Below, in pieces: positions 33,092 through 42,251 of a DNA stretch of 64,000 nt (the first letter of the stretch is position 1; every line of letters begins with the position of its first letter). Made by a program: the position numbers and the translations under genes. The stretch is from Cognatishimia coralii (GTDB lineage Bacteria; Pseudomonadota; Alphaproteobacteria; Rhodobacterales; Rhodobacteraceae), in NCBI RefSeq assembly GCF_037478305.1, contig NZ_JBBGAZ010000006.1, positions 1 to 64,000 of the forward strand, in the 5' to 3' direction. The notes under the pieces are model-generated. The model saw only the letters and a program-made list of their open reading frames with translations, was not told where the DNA came from and ran no database searches.

Positions 33092-34039
33092 GTGTCAAGG
33101 TGTGCGAAGCGCACAAAAAAGATGAGCACCGATAAACAAGCTTTGGTCCAAGCATTAAAGGACAAACGAGATGCCGAGGGTCTGAGCGTAAGGGCGCTTT
33201 CGGAGAAGATCGGCGTCAGTTTTTCATCTCTTGCCCGGATTCTGCGCGGCGAAGGTGAACCCGACAACAACTCCACGATTCGGATTCTTCAATGGCTTGG
33301 CCCGGATGCTGGCGACAGAAGCCTTCAAATGGATGGCGTAGCATTGGTCCATTTTCGGGCAGCCAAGAATGTTTCATCGAAGACAGTTGAGTGTTTGCTC
33401 AAAGCTGCCAACTCGATGAGAGAGGGAGACCAATTTGATCCGCAAAACTCTGATCTTGGTTTGGCTGTGTCGCTTTCGAAACCAGAGATGGAAGAGATAG
33501 CCAACGAGTTTCGCAGCGACCTGAGTCTAAATCGTGGGGATCCGTTGGACGCTCTAGATGTTCGGATTTCCGGTGTTGAAGTCTTTGCTGCGTCACGAGC
33601 CGAATTCCTTGATGAGACCTGTGCTCAATATCTACTGGGACCTGCGTCGAACGAATGGTCGGCAATGAGTGTGCCGCGCGACGTTACTGATGACACGTGG
33701 GCAATACTTCGTAACGACAGCCACTCGATCGAAAGACAAAGGGTGACTTACTTGGAAGAGTGCTGGCATATTTTGCTCGGGCACAAGCTAACCAGAATTG
33801 CGAAAGTAGGCGATGCCTATGGCAGGACGTACGATAGCTCAGAAGAGCATGACGCGTATTTCTTGGCGTCGGCTTGTCTTTTGCCGGAGGCCGACGTTCG
33901 AGAGCTCGTAAAGGCCGGCGAATCAGCAAAAGAAATCGCAGCCCAATTCGGGACTTCAATGGAGCTGGCCGAATACCGGATCAAACGCTTGGGCCTTTGG
34001 CGCGCCTACCAGAACCGTTCGATTGATCTTCAAGGCTGA
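33092..34039 (+). CDS. XRE HTH plus ImmA/IrrE-type metallopeptidase
   Basis: A 315-residue protein. An N-terminal Cro/C1-type HTH (SVRALSEKIGVSFSSLARILRGEGEP) is joined to an ImmA/IrrE-like C-terminal domain. The zinc motif reads EECWHILLGH rather than the canonical HExxH, followed by the family's DAYFLASACLLPE; the EExxH form occurs in one branch of the family. GTG 33092 has GGGAGGAGAG upstream and is preferred over ATG 33122. Such proteins often cleave or relieve repressors after damage or infection. It is divergent from the CBASS operon and lies between it and the Septu pair. Confidence 0.8.
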   Translation: MSRCAKRTKKMSTDKQALVQALKDKRDAEGLSVRALSEKIGVSFSSLARILRGEGEPDNNSTIRILQWLGPDAGDRSLQMDGVALVHFRAAKNVSSKTVECLLKAANSMREGDQFDPQNSDLGLAVSLSKPEMEEIANEFRSDLSLNRGDPLDALDVRISGVEVFAASRAEFLDETCAQYLLGPASNEWSAMSVPRDVTDDTWAILRNDSHSIERQRVTYLEECWHILLGHKLTRIAKVGDAYGRTYDSSEEHDAYFLASACLLPEADVRELVKAGESAKEIAAQFGTSMELAEYRIKRLGLWRAYQNRSIDLQG

Positions 34040-34146
34040 AGTAACGCAAAGTTTATTGCTGCCCGCTTTTGGCCGGATGAGGTTTTCAGCCAGCGCCATT
34101 GGGCACAATCTGGACGAGCAGTTTAGGCATAACCACGAGGCGCATC

Positions 34147-34836
34147 TTACAGCCTCCCACCGGGTCGAGCCTGAGACTGGCCGTCTTCGTTAAAGCAGTC
34201 GCGGGCCGTGCCGGGAAATGCATCAATGAAACGATTCAGCATTTCGGGATGATCCGCAAAGACGGTCATCCATACAGAAAAGAAGCCTTTGGCGGGAGCA
34301 AGATGCTCAGCAATTAAGTCAGCGATGGTTCCGTCCGCCTGATATCGGCCTAGGACGTACGTAGCCACTTCCCAGACATCGCGTCTCAACTCGGCACGCT
34401 TGTCGCGTCTGGTTGGCCGATCTTGCGCTGCCGGTTCACTGGGGTGCCGGTGCAGCTTGATCAGTCTTACTGTGGCCGACATTAGCTCTGTTTGATCTTC
34501 CTCGAGCCCCATTTTTATTGAAATCTTGCCGTCCGAGTGAAAATCTAAACCTCTGAAGGTATTGTCCATGTCGGGGAAGCCCACCAAGGTAACGTCAACC
34601 GGTGTATTTCCCTTTACAGTGTTACAACTCTTACAACCAAGTAAGAAGTTCTCCCAACTGAACTCCAATCCTGCCTCCAAAGACTTTGGTTGAACATGTT
34701 CAATTTCTGGAGCGTGAGTTATGGGTTGCTCGCAATAGCTGCAGAACAAGCCAAGCTGTGCAGCCAAGTCGTCTAGCGCATCGCCGTAGGGCTTGTATTC
34801 GGGTTGCGGGGCAGGACCCTTTACTACCGGCCTCAT
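34147..34836 (-). CDS. ptuB: HNH endonuclease, PtuB-like (Septu)
   Basis: A 229-residue HNH nuclease. Zinc cysteines are C32 and C35 (FCSYCEQ) and C68 and C71 (GCKSCNTVKGN); the catalytic His is H47 in EIEHVQPKS, with N63 in WENFLLG. The start overlaps the stop of the ATPase gene (TAATG at 34834-34838), showing coupling. ATPase plus HNH in this order is the Septu (PtuA-PtuB) anti-phage layout, also used by some retrons. No reverse transcriptase or msr-msd is seen nearby. Confidence 0.8.
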   Translation of the reverse strand: MRPVVKGPAPQPEYKPYGDALDDLAAQLGLFCSYCEQPITHAPEIEHVQPKSLEAGLEFSWENFLLGCKSCNTVKGNTPVDVTLVGFPDMDNTFRGLDFHSDGKISIKMGLEEDQTELMSATVRLIKLHRHPSEPAAQDRPTRRDKRAELRRDVWEVATYVLGRYQADGTIADLIAEHLAPAKGFFSVWMTVFADHPEMLNRFIDAFPGTARDCFNEDGQSQARPGGRL

Positions 34837-36137
34837 TACTCGCCTCGCTTCGTCCGCGTTTGTCTCTCGATCTTCATAAGGGCTTCTAAACCTGGGTCCT
34901 GGAAATCGCGTTCCATTTGGTCCAGTCGTCTTTCTAGTTCTGCGCGCTCGGCCGGATTTTCGCTTTCTGCCATCCGTTCGACTTGACGAAGGTAGGACTC
35001 GGCTCCCTGCATCTTGTGCAAGTAGCTCTCGGATCTGTTCTGATTTTCGACCCCCTGTACATCCTCGATAATGTCAACGATGGGCAAGTTATGCACCCTG
35101 TCGTCAAGCTCCCTCTTGTCTAAATCCAGCATGACACCGTGGTTGAGTGATTGTATTACAAAAGGAGAATGTGTTGTTGCCACGAATTGTAACCCCGGGA
35201 AGGCAGCCAACAGGGCAGGAATAATCCGCCTTTGCCACGTCGGGTGAAGATGAAGATCGATTTCATCAATCAGGACAATGCCACGCGCATTGCTAATCGC
35301 CTCAGCGCCCAAGTGCGGGTTCAGAATAATTGCCTTGTATGCAATATCTCCAATCATCGACAGAATGTTTCGCTGCCCATGACTTAGGTTCTCGTAGGCG
35401 ATTGTTTGATCGTTGCTTTCGAAAGTCACCTCAACTCGCTCGCGCGAAGGCGAATAAGTCACCGCCACTTGATCATCGAAACAGCTTTCCACGGCGCCGC
35501 GCCATGCCTTCAATAAGGGCGAGCTCCGCTCCGTCTCGAATTCGCTAAGGCGAAGACGCCTTAGCCAGTCAAAGAGATCGCCAGCGGAGACGCGCGGTTC
35601 ATGACTGTTTCGATAGGCATCGAACCGCGAAGGCCGTTCTTTTTGAGCGATACGCTTTGGTTCGCCCCAAAGTCGCCCGGTGCCATAATAAGACAGAAGA
35701 GGTAGGGTCGGGTCTAGCCCATCGATTGCTGCAGCATAGGCCGTGTCTGACAACAAGCGAATTTCGCGCGCGTCCTTCACAGTTGTGCGCCCTTTGGGAT
35801 TGTTCAGTTCCCGCTTCCAGACGAGGCTGTGGGATTGACCTGATAGTGGATCGAAGAGCGTTCCTTCCGCTTCTACGACTGCTGGATAGGCTGCTATGAA
35901 ATCGAGGCTGTCGTCGAACTGGCGGGATGTTTCTCGCACCTCTCCTTTTTGGATGTGCCGGGAAGTAGCGTTGGGAATTCCAAGTAGGAAAGTACCGAAT
36001 GCGACTGATAAAGCGTCAAGTATGCTCGACTTGCCGACGCCATTCTTGCCAACTATCAGCGTGAAACGCTTGTTTAAGCGCTGATCAAACTGCTCGAAAC
36101 CTTTGAAATTGCGAAGTACGAGCCGGCTGATGTTCAT
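34836..36137 (-). CDS. ptuA: AAA/ABC-type ATPase, PtuA-like (Septu)
   Basis: A 433-residue ATPase of the RecF/OLD-like class. It starts MNISRLVLRNFKGFEQF; Walker A is GKNGVGKSS (30-38), the ABC signature LSHGQ (251-255), Walker B IVLIDEIDLHLHP (287-299), and VATTHSPFVIQSL holds the switch histidine. The C-terminal ~60 residues are a charged coiled coil (RAELERRLDQMERDFQ). It is directly coupled to the HNH gene. In Septu the ATPase senses infection or nucleotide state and controls the nuclease. Confidence 0.82.
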   Translation of the reverse strand: MNISRLVLRNFKGFEQFDQRLNKRFTLIVGKNGVGKSSILDALSVAFGTFLLGIPNATSRHIQKGEVRETSRQFDDSLDFIAAYPAVVEAEGTLFDPLSGQSHSLVWKRELNNPKGRTTVKDAREIRLLSDTAYAAAIDGLDPTLPLLSYYGTGRLWGEPKRIAQKERPSRFDAYRNSHEPRVSAGDLFDWLRRLRLSEFETERSSPLLKAWRGAVESCFDDQVAVTYSPSRERVEVTFESNDQTIAYENLSHGQRNILSMIGDIAYKAIILNPHLGAEAISNARGIVLIDEIDLHLHPTWQRRIIPALLAAFPGLQFVATTHSPFVIQSLNHGVMLDLDKRELDDRVHNLPIVDIIEDVQGVENQNRSESYLHKMQGAESYLRQVERMAESENPAERAELERRLDQMERDFQDPGLEALMKIERQTRTKRGE

Positions 36138-36422
36138 CTAAGTGGTCTTCCCATGGTGGCCCGCCCTTGTCTATCCAAGCGGATTACAATTGCATTGCCT
36201 ATCATTTGCTTCGCGCAAATGCAATTTTCCCAAGGCTGGTCTGTTAGCCATGTAGAGCGTCGGCTTTGATCTCGTGCCTCGATAGAGGATAGCTATTCCA
36301 GAGCTGCGACAATTGTTGGTTTTAAGGGTAAATGGCAGCGATGGGCCGGACGCCTTCGTTTGGGGCTCGTGATGAGCAGGCATATGACCACAACCAAGAC
36401 AGAATTCGCCTGCTGGTCCACC

Positions 36423-36916
36423 TTAGCAATGGATAACTCCAAAGCACCCACGAGAAGGGCAAAGCTCAGCGACCTCAAGATCTAGCCATGCCGCTCCCCT
36501 CACAAAGCATGGAACACCAGACCGATCGTTGCTCTCGAATTCAAAGACGGCATCCGCAGGCGGTACGTAGGCCTTAGACCCCGCTGCTAACAGAACGGGG
36601 ACGATGTCCTCTGCTTCGATGTTAAACCACTCTCCAGACACGCGCTTTGACAAAATTCCCGATGCAACTTTGCTTCGAGCCAAACCTCTTCTTCGGATTC
36701 AATATATCCAAGCAACCTTAGCTGAACTGGGTTCCCGGTCTGTAGCTCGGACATCCTGCGCTTGAGTGAATTGGTTCGCCCGATCTTAATCGGGCTCAGT
36801 TGCACTTCCCCATTGGCCAAAAAATATACTGGCAAGACCTGAACCTTCTCTTGCGAACCAGTGCCAAGTCTCGCACTTGCAGCGAATGGCGGCAATGCGG
36901 GCTGTGGATGCAGCAT
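36423..36916 (-). pseudogene. GIY-YIG (T5orf172/Mug113-like) nuclease gene with frameshift
   Basis: The first part encodes VYFLANGEVQLSPIKIGRT..LKRRMSELQTGNPVQLRLLGYI, a clear GIY-YIG-like domain of the T5orf172/Mug113 group, then WLEAKLHREF. At 36658-36661 (a run of four T on the coding strand) the frame must gain one base to continue as SKRVSGEWFNIEAEDIVPVL, the expected C-terminal motif, up to 36423. In the frame as given it stops soon after. A one-base loss in the T run explains it. The exact start is unclear. The 285 bases between this gene and ptuA (36138-36422) hold nothing I recognise. Confidence 0.65.
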
Positions 36917-36986
36917 CTTGACTGGTCGGTGGACGGCAGCTCTGGGCCGGGTTTAACACTGTCCTTCCTGTTGCTATTGCTTACGA

Positions 36987-38354
36987 ATGAATTTTTGCGT
37001 GAAATCATGGCAAGGGCGTCTTGCTGAAGCCTTAGAGAAATTAGAGATTGCGCAACGCCCATATCTTGAGCGGCATTGGCAAGTTCGAGGGTACCCACCC
37101 ACAATTCATTTTAATGATGAAGACGTGACACCCTATCCACGCGACGATGTTCTTGAATTATATGACACTGTACTACGTGCAAAAAGTCACCGGGAGGTGG
37201 CATATTTCAACGACTTGCGATCTGCATTAGATCCCGTTCGAGGAGTCTTGAGGTCACACCCAGCTCTACAAAGAGCGCTGGGACATTTAGCGGGCCAAGA
37301 TAAGTTTTTAATTGAAATCGCAAATGGTACATCGCTAACCTGGTTAACTGTCTTGGTTGTTGGCCTTATGGAGCGCGCAAGGGAACAAGCGGAGAAGGGT
37401 TTCGAGCAGGCAGCGACAGAGCTGGGTTTGCTCCTGAACAAATCGATCGCTTCCTCACATAGAAGCGACCCACTCGAATTAAGTTTAGGTTACGATGTTC
37501 TTCTGTTCTTTGGCCCCCAAATAGACCGGCAAATCGATATTGGACCGGATTTGATCGTCATGCCATTTGCCGCTGTGCAAGATTGGGTCGATTCCGAATG
37601 GATTCGAGATTTTGTCCCCGAGCAAGTCGACCGGCGTGATTGGCGGCAGATCGGAGCTATTGTCAGGCCGTTCGATTGGAAGCCTTACTTGCATCGCATG
37701 AACTGTCCCCGTGAAAGACCGATAGAAAAAAGGCCTAACTTTGAGCAAGATGCGATGAGTTTTCTTGAGTTGTTGGCTATTTCGAACCAAACGCCATTTA
37801 TTCCGTTCGCATTTATCGATGACTGCATACACAGAGCCGCCCTTTTGTTGTTAGGCAAATTTCGAAACAGTGGAGGTACTCAACGAGTTGGAATAGTCGG
37901 TCGGAGACACGACCCCTTCCGGAGCCCTCCAAGGTTGCATCAAAACTCTGTTCGACAGGCACTAGGTGCTTTTGACTTGAGGCATAGTCCATCTTTTGAG
38001 CGACTGGCTCCAGTTCGTCGTCGATTAAGCGAGTCTTTGGCGCGTGATGGACGTTTTGTGCTCGATGATCGGATTTTGGACGTGTCTCAGTCGATTGAAC
38101 TTATGTTTGAAATCAAAGGTACGAAAATCGGAAAACAGATCCAGCTCGCCATGTCAGACTTACTTGCTAGTGACGAAGTGCATGGCCAAGAAATCCGCAA
38201 GGCCACCAAAAAATTCTATGATGTCAGATCAGCTATTGTGCACGGTCCAAGCGACGAACATAGAAAACGCCTCATGCATGACCGAGTACGCGTCTTCAGG
38301 AGCGGGTTCAATCTTGCTCAGCAGGCATACTTTAAGCTGCTTCTAGAGGAATAG
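36987..38354 (+). CDS. Large hypothetical protein with C-terminal HEPN-like domain
   Basis: A 455-residue protein. The C-terminal ~120 residues (IELMFEIKGTKIGKQIQLAM ... ATKKFYDVRSAIVHGPSDEH) resemble an Apea-like HEPN domain: R414-x4-H419 in RSAIVHG is the RNase-type motif. The N-terminal ~300 residues match nothing I know; they are helical, with many Arg and Trp. HEPN proteins of islands are often RNases of toxin or abortive-infection systems. It is the last gene before the attR region, a position typical of cargo. No antitoxin is adjacent, apart from the broken gene on the other strand. Confidence 0.7.
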   Translation: MNFCVKSWQGRLAEALEKLEIAQRPYLERHWQVRGYPPTIHFNDEDVTPYPRDDVLELYDTVLRAKSHREVAYFNDLRSALDPVRGVLRSHPALQRALGHLAGQDKFLIEIANGTSLTWLTVLVVGLMERAREQAEKGFEQAATELGLLLNKSIASSHRSDPLELSLGYDVLLFFGPQIDRQIDIGPDLIVMPFAAVQDWVDSEWIRDFVPEQVDRRDWRQIGAIVRPFDWKPYLHRMNCPRERPIEKRPNFEQDAMSFLELLAISNQTPFIPFAFIDDCIHRAALLLLGKFRNSGGTQRVGIVGRRHDPFRSPPRLHQNSVRQALGAFDLRHSPSFERLAPVRRRLSESLARDGRFVLDDRILDVSQSIELMFEIKGTKIGKQIQLAMSDLLASDEVHGQEIRKATKKFYDVRSAIVHGPSDEHRKRLMHDRVRVFRSGFNLAQQAYFKLLLEE

Positions 38355-38474
38355 ATGCTGGCCGCATCCAGAGCTGGATATTGCAGCAGTTACTGAAAAA
38401 ATTGAACTAACAACGTTGCCACACTCCGTTGCACGACCTAGATCGGAAGGTGCGGTTTTGCGAGTTTACAAAGG

Positions 38475-38660
<186 letters not shown>

Positions 38661-38747
38661 AAACCTGTTGGATCTATCGCGATCCCTGCGCGCCTAGTTA
38701 GGCGTTGGGAAAGGTGGGATCAAGTGAAAAATCCCACCTTTAATCAT

Positions 38748-39071
38748 TTAAGAGTCGTCGTCCTCAGACGGCATGTCCGCGATCTCTTCGAGAGGCACGT
38801 TGTCGTCTTCGTCTTCGTCCAGAACATCATCATCCAGTTCCAGATCGACGGTGTCATCATCATCCAGCACATCTGCGTCATCGCCGTCGTTGGCTTTGGC
38901 TTTCAGTGTCGCCGCGTCTTCGCTATCGGCTGCGATCATGCGGCTCTTGCCGGTGTCCAGCTCGACGACTTCGCCGGTGTATGGGCTGACGATCGGGTCT
39001 TTGTTCAGGTCGTAGAAACGCTTGCCAGTGGTTGGGCACAGACGCTTTACGCCCCATTCTTCTTTGGGCAT
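38748..39071 (-). CDS. TIGR02300 family (FYDLN acid) protein
   Basis: A 107-residue protein. The conserved head MPKEEWGVKRLCPTTGKRFYDLNKDPIVSPYTGE is a zinc-ribbon-like remnant that names the family. The C-terminal half is a highly acidic D/E-rich tail (DDDDTVDLELDDDVLDEDEDD). The family is limited to alphaproteobacteria and its function is unknown. It is the first gene on the core side of the tRNA. Confidence 0.92.
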   Translation of the reverse strand: MPKEEWGVKRLCPTTGKRFYDLNKDPIVSPYTGEVVELDTGKSRMIAADSEDAATLKAKANDGDDADVLDDDDTVDLELDDDVLDEDEDDNVPLEEIADMPSEDDDS

Positions 39072-39177
39072 AGGTTTCCCCTTTAATCACGTGAGTCTTG
39101 TCGACAGTTCGGGCCAACTGCCATAAGTGGCGGAGATAGTCAAAGGGTAACGTGAAACAAGTGGCGCGGCGGGTGAA

Positions 39178-39867
39178 ATGACTGAATTTTTTGTACCAGG
39201 CGCGCCGGATATTCCGATTGTGCTGCGACGCTCAGCCCGGGCGCGTCGGATCAGTTTGCGCGTGTCTCGGCTGGATGGGCGTGTGACGCTGACTCTGCCG
39301 AACCGAGTCCCTGAGTCCGAGGCGTTGGAATTCGCGCAGTCCAAGGCTGATTGGCTTGTGCGCAATATGGCGGCACGGCCTGAGGCTGTGCAGGTAACGC
39401 TTGGGACTGAGCTGCCGTTTCAGGGCGAGTTGCTCACTGTTGGGGCAGGACAGGGGCGGTCTGTGAAGCGTGACGGAGAGGCTCTGTTGGTGCCTTCCGG
39501 CACGCGCGTCGGGGCGCGGGTGCAGGCGTTTTTGAAAACCGAGGCCCGGAACAGGCTTGTTGAGGCCTGTGATGGGTATTCTCAGGCTCTGGGGCGATCC
39601 TATGCGCGCATTACTCTGCGAGACACGCGCTCGCGCTGGGGCTCCTGCAGCAGCGCAGGCGCGCTCATGTTTTCCTGGCGCTTAGTGTTGGCACCTGAGG
39701 AAGTGTTGCACTATGTGGCCGCCCATGAGGTCGCGCATTTGGCGCAGATGAACCACTCCAAGGCCTTCTGGGACGAGGTCCATACGCTCTTTGGCCCCCA
39801 TAAAGCAGAACGTACCTGGCTGAGGCAGCATGGCGAAAAGCTGCATCGCTATAGATTTGAGGATTGA
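39178..39867 (+). CDS. YgjP/SprT-like metallopeptidase (DUF45)
   Basis: A 229-residue zinc peptidase-like protein. The metal motif HEVAHLAQMNHSKAFW (HExxH plus the downstream His) is at about residues 183-198. RITLRDTRSRWGSCSSAGALMFSWRLVLAP is the preceding family signature. Possible cytosolic protease or protein quality-control role; substrates are not known. Confidence 0.87.
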   Translation: MTEFFVPGAPDIPIVLRRSARARRISLRVSRLDGRVTLTLPNRVPESEALEFAQSKADWLVRNMAARPEAVQVTLGTELPFQGELLTVGAGQGRSVKRDGEALLVPSGTRVGARVQAFLKTEARNRLVEACDGYSQALGRSYARITLRDTRSRWGSCSSAGALMFSWRLVLAPEEVLHYVAAHEVAHLAQMNHSKAFWDEVHTLFGPHKAERTWLRQHGEKLHRYRFED

Positions 39868-39898
39868 CGGCCTCTAGGTTTGTGATCACATTTGCTGA

Positions 39899-40549
39899 AT
39901 GTTGCCCACGACCAAGCCACTAGAGGCCTCGACCTCTGCCCATGATCGCGTTTACCGCGGCCTTCGCAGTCGCATTATGCATGGGGAGATATTACCCGGT
40001 GTTGCCTTGACCCTTAGGGGGATCGGCGCGGAGTATGAGGTCTCGATGACCCCAGCGCGGGAATCGGTGCGTCGCCTTGTGGCAGAAGGGGCGTTGACCA
40101 TGTCTAGCTCGGGGCGCATTTCGACGCCAGAGCTCACCCCCGACCGGATCGAAGAGCTTGCGTCCTTGCGTGCGCTCCTTGAGGTGGAACTTGCCAGCCG
40201 AGCACTACCCCGCGCGCATATGGCGCTGATTGACCGCCTGCAGACCATCAATGGGCGTGTCGCCGATGCGGTATCGATGCGCGATCCGGTGAAATACATC
40301 CGAGCTAATCTGGATTTCCATCGTGCGCTCTACTTGCGCGCCCAGGCGCCTGCGATGTTGGCGATGGCAGAGACTGTCTGGCTACAACTCGGCCCGACGA
40401 TGCGGGCGCTCTATGGCAAGCTTCGCAAAACCGAGCCGCCGCAATATCACCGTCTGATCCTCGCAGCACTCAAGGCCGGCGACGAGCCGGGATTGCGATT
40501 GGCGGTGCGCTCAGATGTGACGCAGGGTCTGAGGTTGCTCGCGAATTAA
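39899..40549 (+). CDS. GntR-family transcriptional regulator (FCD type)
   Basis: A 216-residue regulator. The N-terminal winged HTH (YRGLRSRIMHGEILPGVALTLRGIGAEYEVSMTPARESVRRLVAEGAL) is followed by an all-helical FCD ligand domain. It overlaps accA tail to tail by four bases. Target genes are not evident. Confidence 0.88.
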   Translation: MLPTTKPLEASTSAHDRVYRGLRSRIMHGEILPGVALTLRGIGAEYEVSMTPARESVRRLVAEGALTMSSSGRISTPELTPDRIEELASLRALLEVELASRALPRAHMALIDRLQTINGRVADAVSMRDPVKYIRANLDFHRALYLRAQAPAMLAMAETVWLQLGPTMRALYGKLRKTEPPQYHRLILAALKAGDEPGLRLAVRSDVTQGLRLLAN

Positions 40550-41508
40550 GCCGCGAGGCCTTTGCTGCCCAAGTCCAGGAATTTCTTGCGGCGCGCTGCG
40601 ATCAAGCCGTCGCGATCCAGCTCGGACAGTTCTTTCAACATATCGCCGATCGCTTTTCCAACAGCCTCGATAGCCGCCGGACGATCGCGATGTGCACCGC
40701 CCATAGGTTCCGACACGGTGCGATCCGCCACACCCAGTTTCAGCAAGTCCTGAGCGGTCAGACGCAGGGCTTCCGCTGCTTCACGCATCTTCTCGGCGTC
40801 TTTCCACAGGATCGACGCGCAGCCCTCGGGGGAAATCACCGAGTAAACCGAATGTTCAAGCATCGCGACTTTGTTGGCAGAAGCAAAGGCCACAGCCCCG
40901 CCGGATCCGCCTTCGCCGATAATGATTGAAATCACAGGCACGCCGACCTGCAGGCATTTTTCTGTGCTGCGGGCAATGGCCTCTGATTGACCGCGTTCTT
41001 CGGCGCCTTTGCCGGGGTAGGCACCGGGGGTGTCCACCAAAGCGATGATCGGCAGGCCGAATTTGTCTGCCATTTCCATCAGGCGGATCGCTTTGCGATA
41101 GCCTTCAGGGCGCGCCATGCCAAAGTTGCGGGCGATGCGGGATTTGGTGTCGTTGCCTTTTTCGTGGCCGATCACGACGACCGGCTGGTCGTTGAACCGT
41201 GCCAGACCGCCCATAACCGCATGGTCATCGGCAAAGTTCCGGTCGCCCGCGAGTGGCGTATATTCCGTGAACAGCGCTTCGATATAGTCTTTGCAGTGCG
41301 GACGCTCTGGGTGTCGCGCGACCTGACATTTGCGCCAAGGGCTGAGCGTTTTGTAAAGCTCTTGCAGCAGCTCTTCGGCCTTGCGATCCAGCGCCGCGGC
41401 TTCGTCTGTGACGTCCATTTCCTCGTTCTGCCGAGCCATCGCGCGCAATTCTTCGGCTTTGCCTTCGATTTCCGCCAGCGGTTTTTCAAAATCGAGGTAG
41501 TTGGTCAT
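40546..41508 (-). CDS. accA: Acetyl-CoA carboxylase carboxyltransferase subunit alpha
   Basis: A 320-residue AccA of normal length. It forms the carboxyltransferase with AccD and makes malonyl-CoA for fatty acid synthesis. Landmarks are MTNYLDFEKPLAEIEGK, IGHEKGNDTKSRIARNFGMARPEGYRKA, DTPGAYPGKGAEERGQSEAIA and IGEGGSGGAVAFA. It stands alone, with a GntR gene converging on it. Confidence 0.97.
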   Translation of the reverse strand: MTNYLDFEKPLAEIEGKAEELRAMARQNEEMDVTDEAAALDRKAEELLQELYKTLSPWRKCQVARHPERPHCKDYIEALFTEYTPLAGDRNFADDHAVMGGLARFNDQPVVVIGHEKGNDTKSRIARNFGMARPEGYRKAIRLMEMADKFGLPIIALVDTPGAYPGKGAEERGQSEAIARSTEKCLQVGVPVISIIIGEGGSGGAVAFASANKVAMLEHSVYSVISPEGCASILWKDAEKMREAAEALRLTAQDLLKLGVADRTVSEPMGGAHRDRPAAIEAVGKAIGDMLKELSELDRDGLIAARRKKFLDLGSKGLAA

Positions 41509-41584
41509 CGTTCACTCCACGTCACCTTGACTGTGCTATATGACGACGCGGATCGGGAATTGCAACAGATCTGGGCGCGAAGTT

Positions 41585-42178
41585 CTAGCCAAAGAGCGCA
41601 GGAAGTGCTGAGGCCAGTAAGAGCAGGGCCATCGTCCAGTTGAACAGTCTGAGCCTGATGCTGTTGGTCAGGAAGCGGCGCATCTGTTGACCCAACACGG
41701 TCCAACTGCTGACGCAGGGCAGGTTGACCGCGCCGAAGGCCAGCGCGACTAAAAGCACCGCTGTGATGTCGCGGGTCGGCGCGTAAAGCGTGATCGCTGA
41801 GAGCGCCATGTACCACGCCTTTGGGTTCACCCATTGAAACGCCGCCGCCTGCAGAAAATTCATCGGGTTGGCGGAGGCGCCTTGGGTTTCTGGTTCGCCC
41901 GCATTGGCGAATTTCCACGCGAGCCAGAGCAAGTAGAGGATGCTCGCTGCCGTCAGGGCTTCATAGCTGTAAGGCACCAGATCGAAGATCTGCATCAACC
42001 CAAATCCCACCAGAGCGACCATGACCGTAAAGCCGATGCCGATCCCCAGCATATGCGGAATGGTGCGCATAAAGCCAAAATTGGCGCCCGAGGCCATGAG
42101 CATCAGGTTATTGGGCCCCGGAGTGATCGAAGTGACAAAGGCAAAGCCGATAAGGCCGGTGAGGATCTCGTAAGTCAT
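41585..42178 (-). CDS. LysE/RhtB-family amino acid exporter
   Basis: A 197-residue membrane protein with about six helices. MTYEILTGLIGFAFVTSITPGPNNLMLMASGANFGF is the classic LysE-family N-terminus with the TPGPN motif. I use ATG 42178 because the family signature starts there; the frame is open to 42229. It is divergent from an Lrp/AsnC regulator, a frequent arrangement in which the regulator senses the exported amino acid. Confidence 0.87.
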   Translation of the reverse strand: MTYEILTGLIGFAFVTSITPGPNNLMLMASGANFGFMRTIPHMLGIGIGFTVMVALVGFGLMQIFDLVPYSYEALTAASILYLLWLAWKFANAGEPETQGASANPMNFLQAAAFQWVNPKAWYMALSAITLYAPTRDITAVLLVALAFGAVNLPCVSSWTVLGQQMRRFLTNSIRLRLFNWTMALLLLASALPALFG

Positions 42179-42251
42179 GGAGGTGAATGTGGCGGAAAAT
42201 TTGCGCATTTGAATTGCGTTCTTTGTCATTTTACATCTATTTTTGCAATCA

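Noticed and set aside
34147..36137. Retron with PtuAB effector
   Set aside because: No reverse transcriptase gene or msr-msd-like RNA is present in the flanks; the pair is read as plain Septu.
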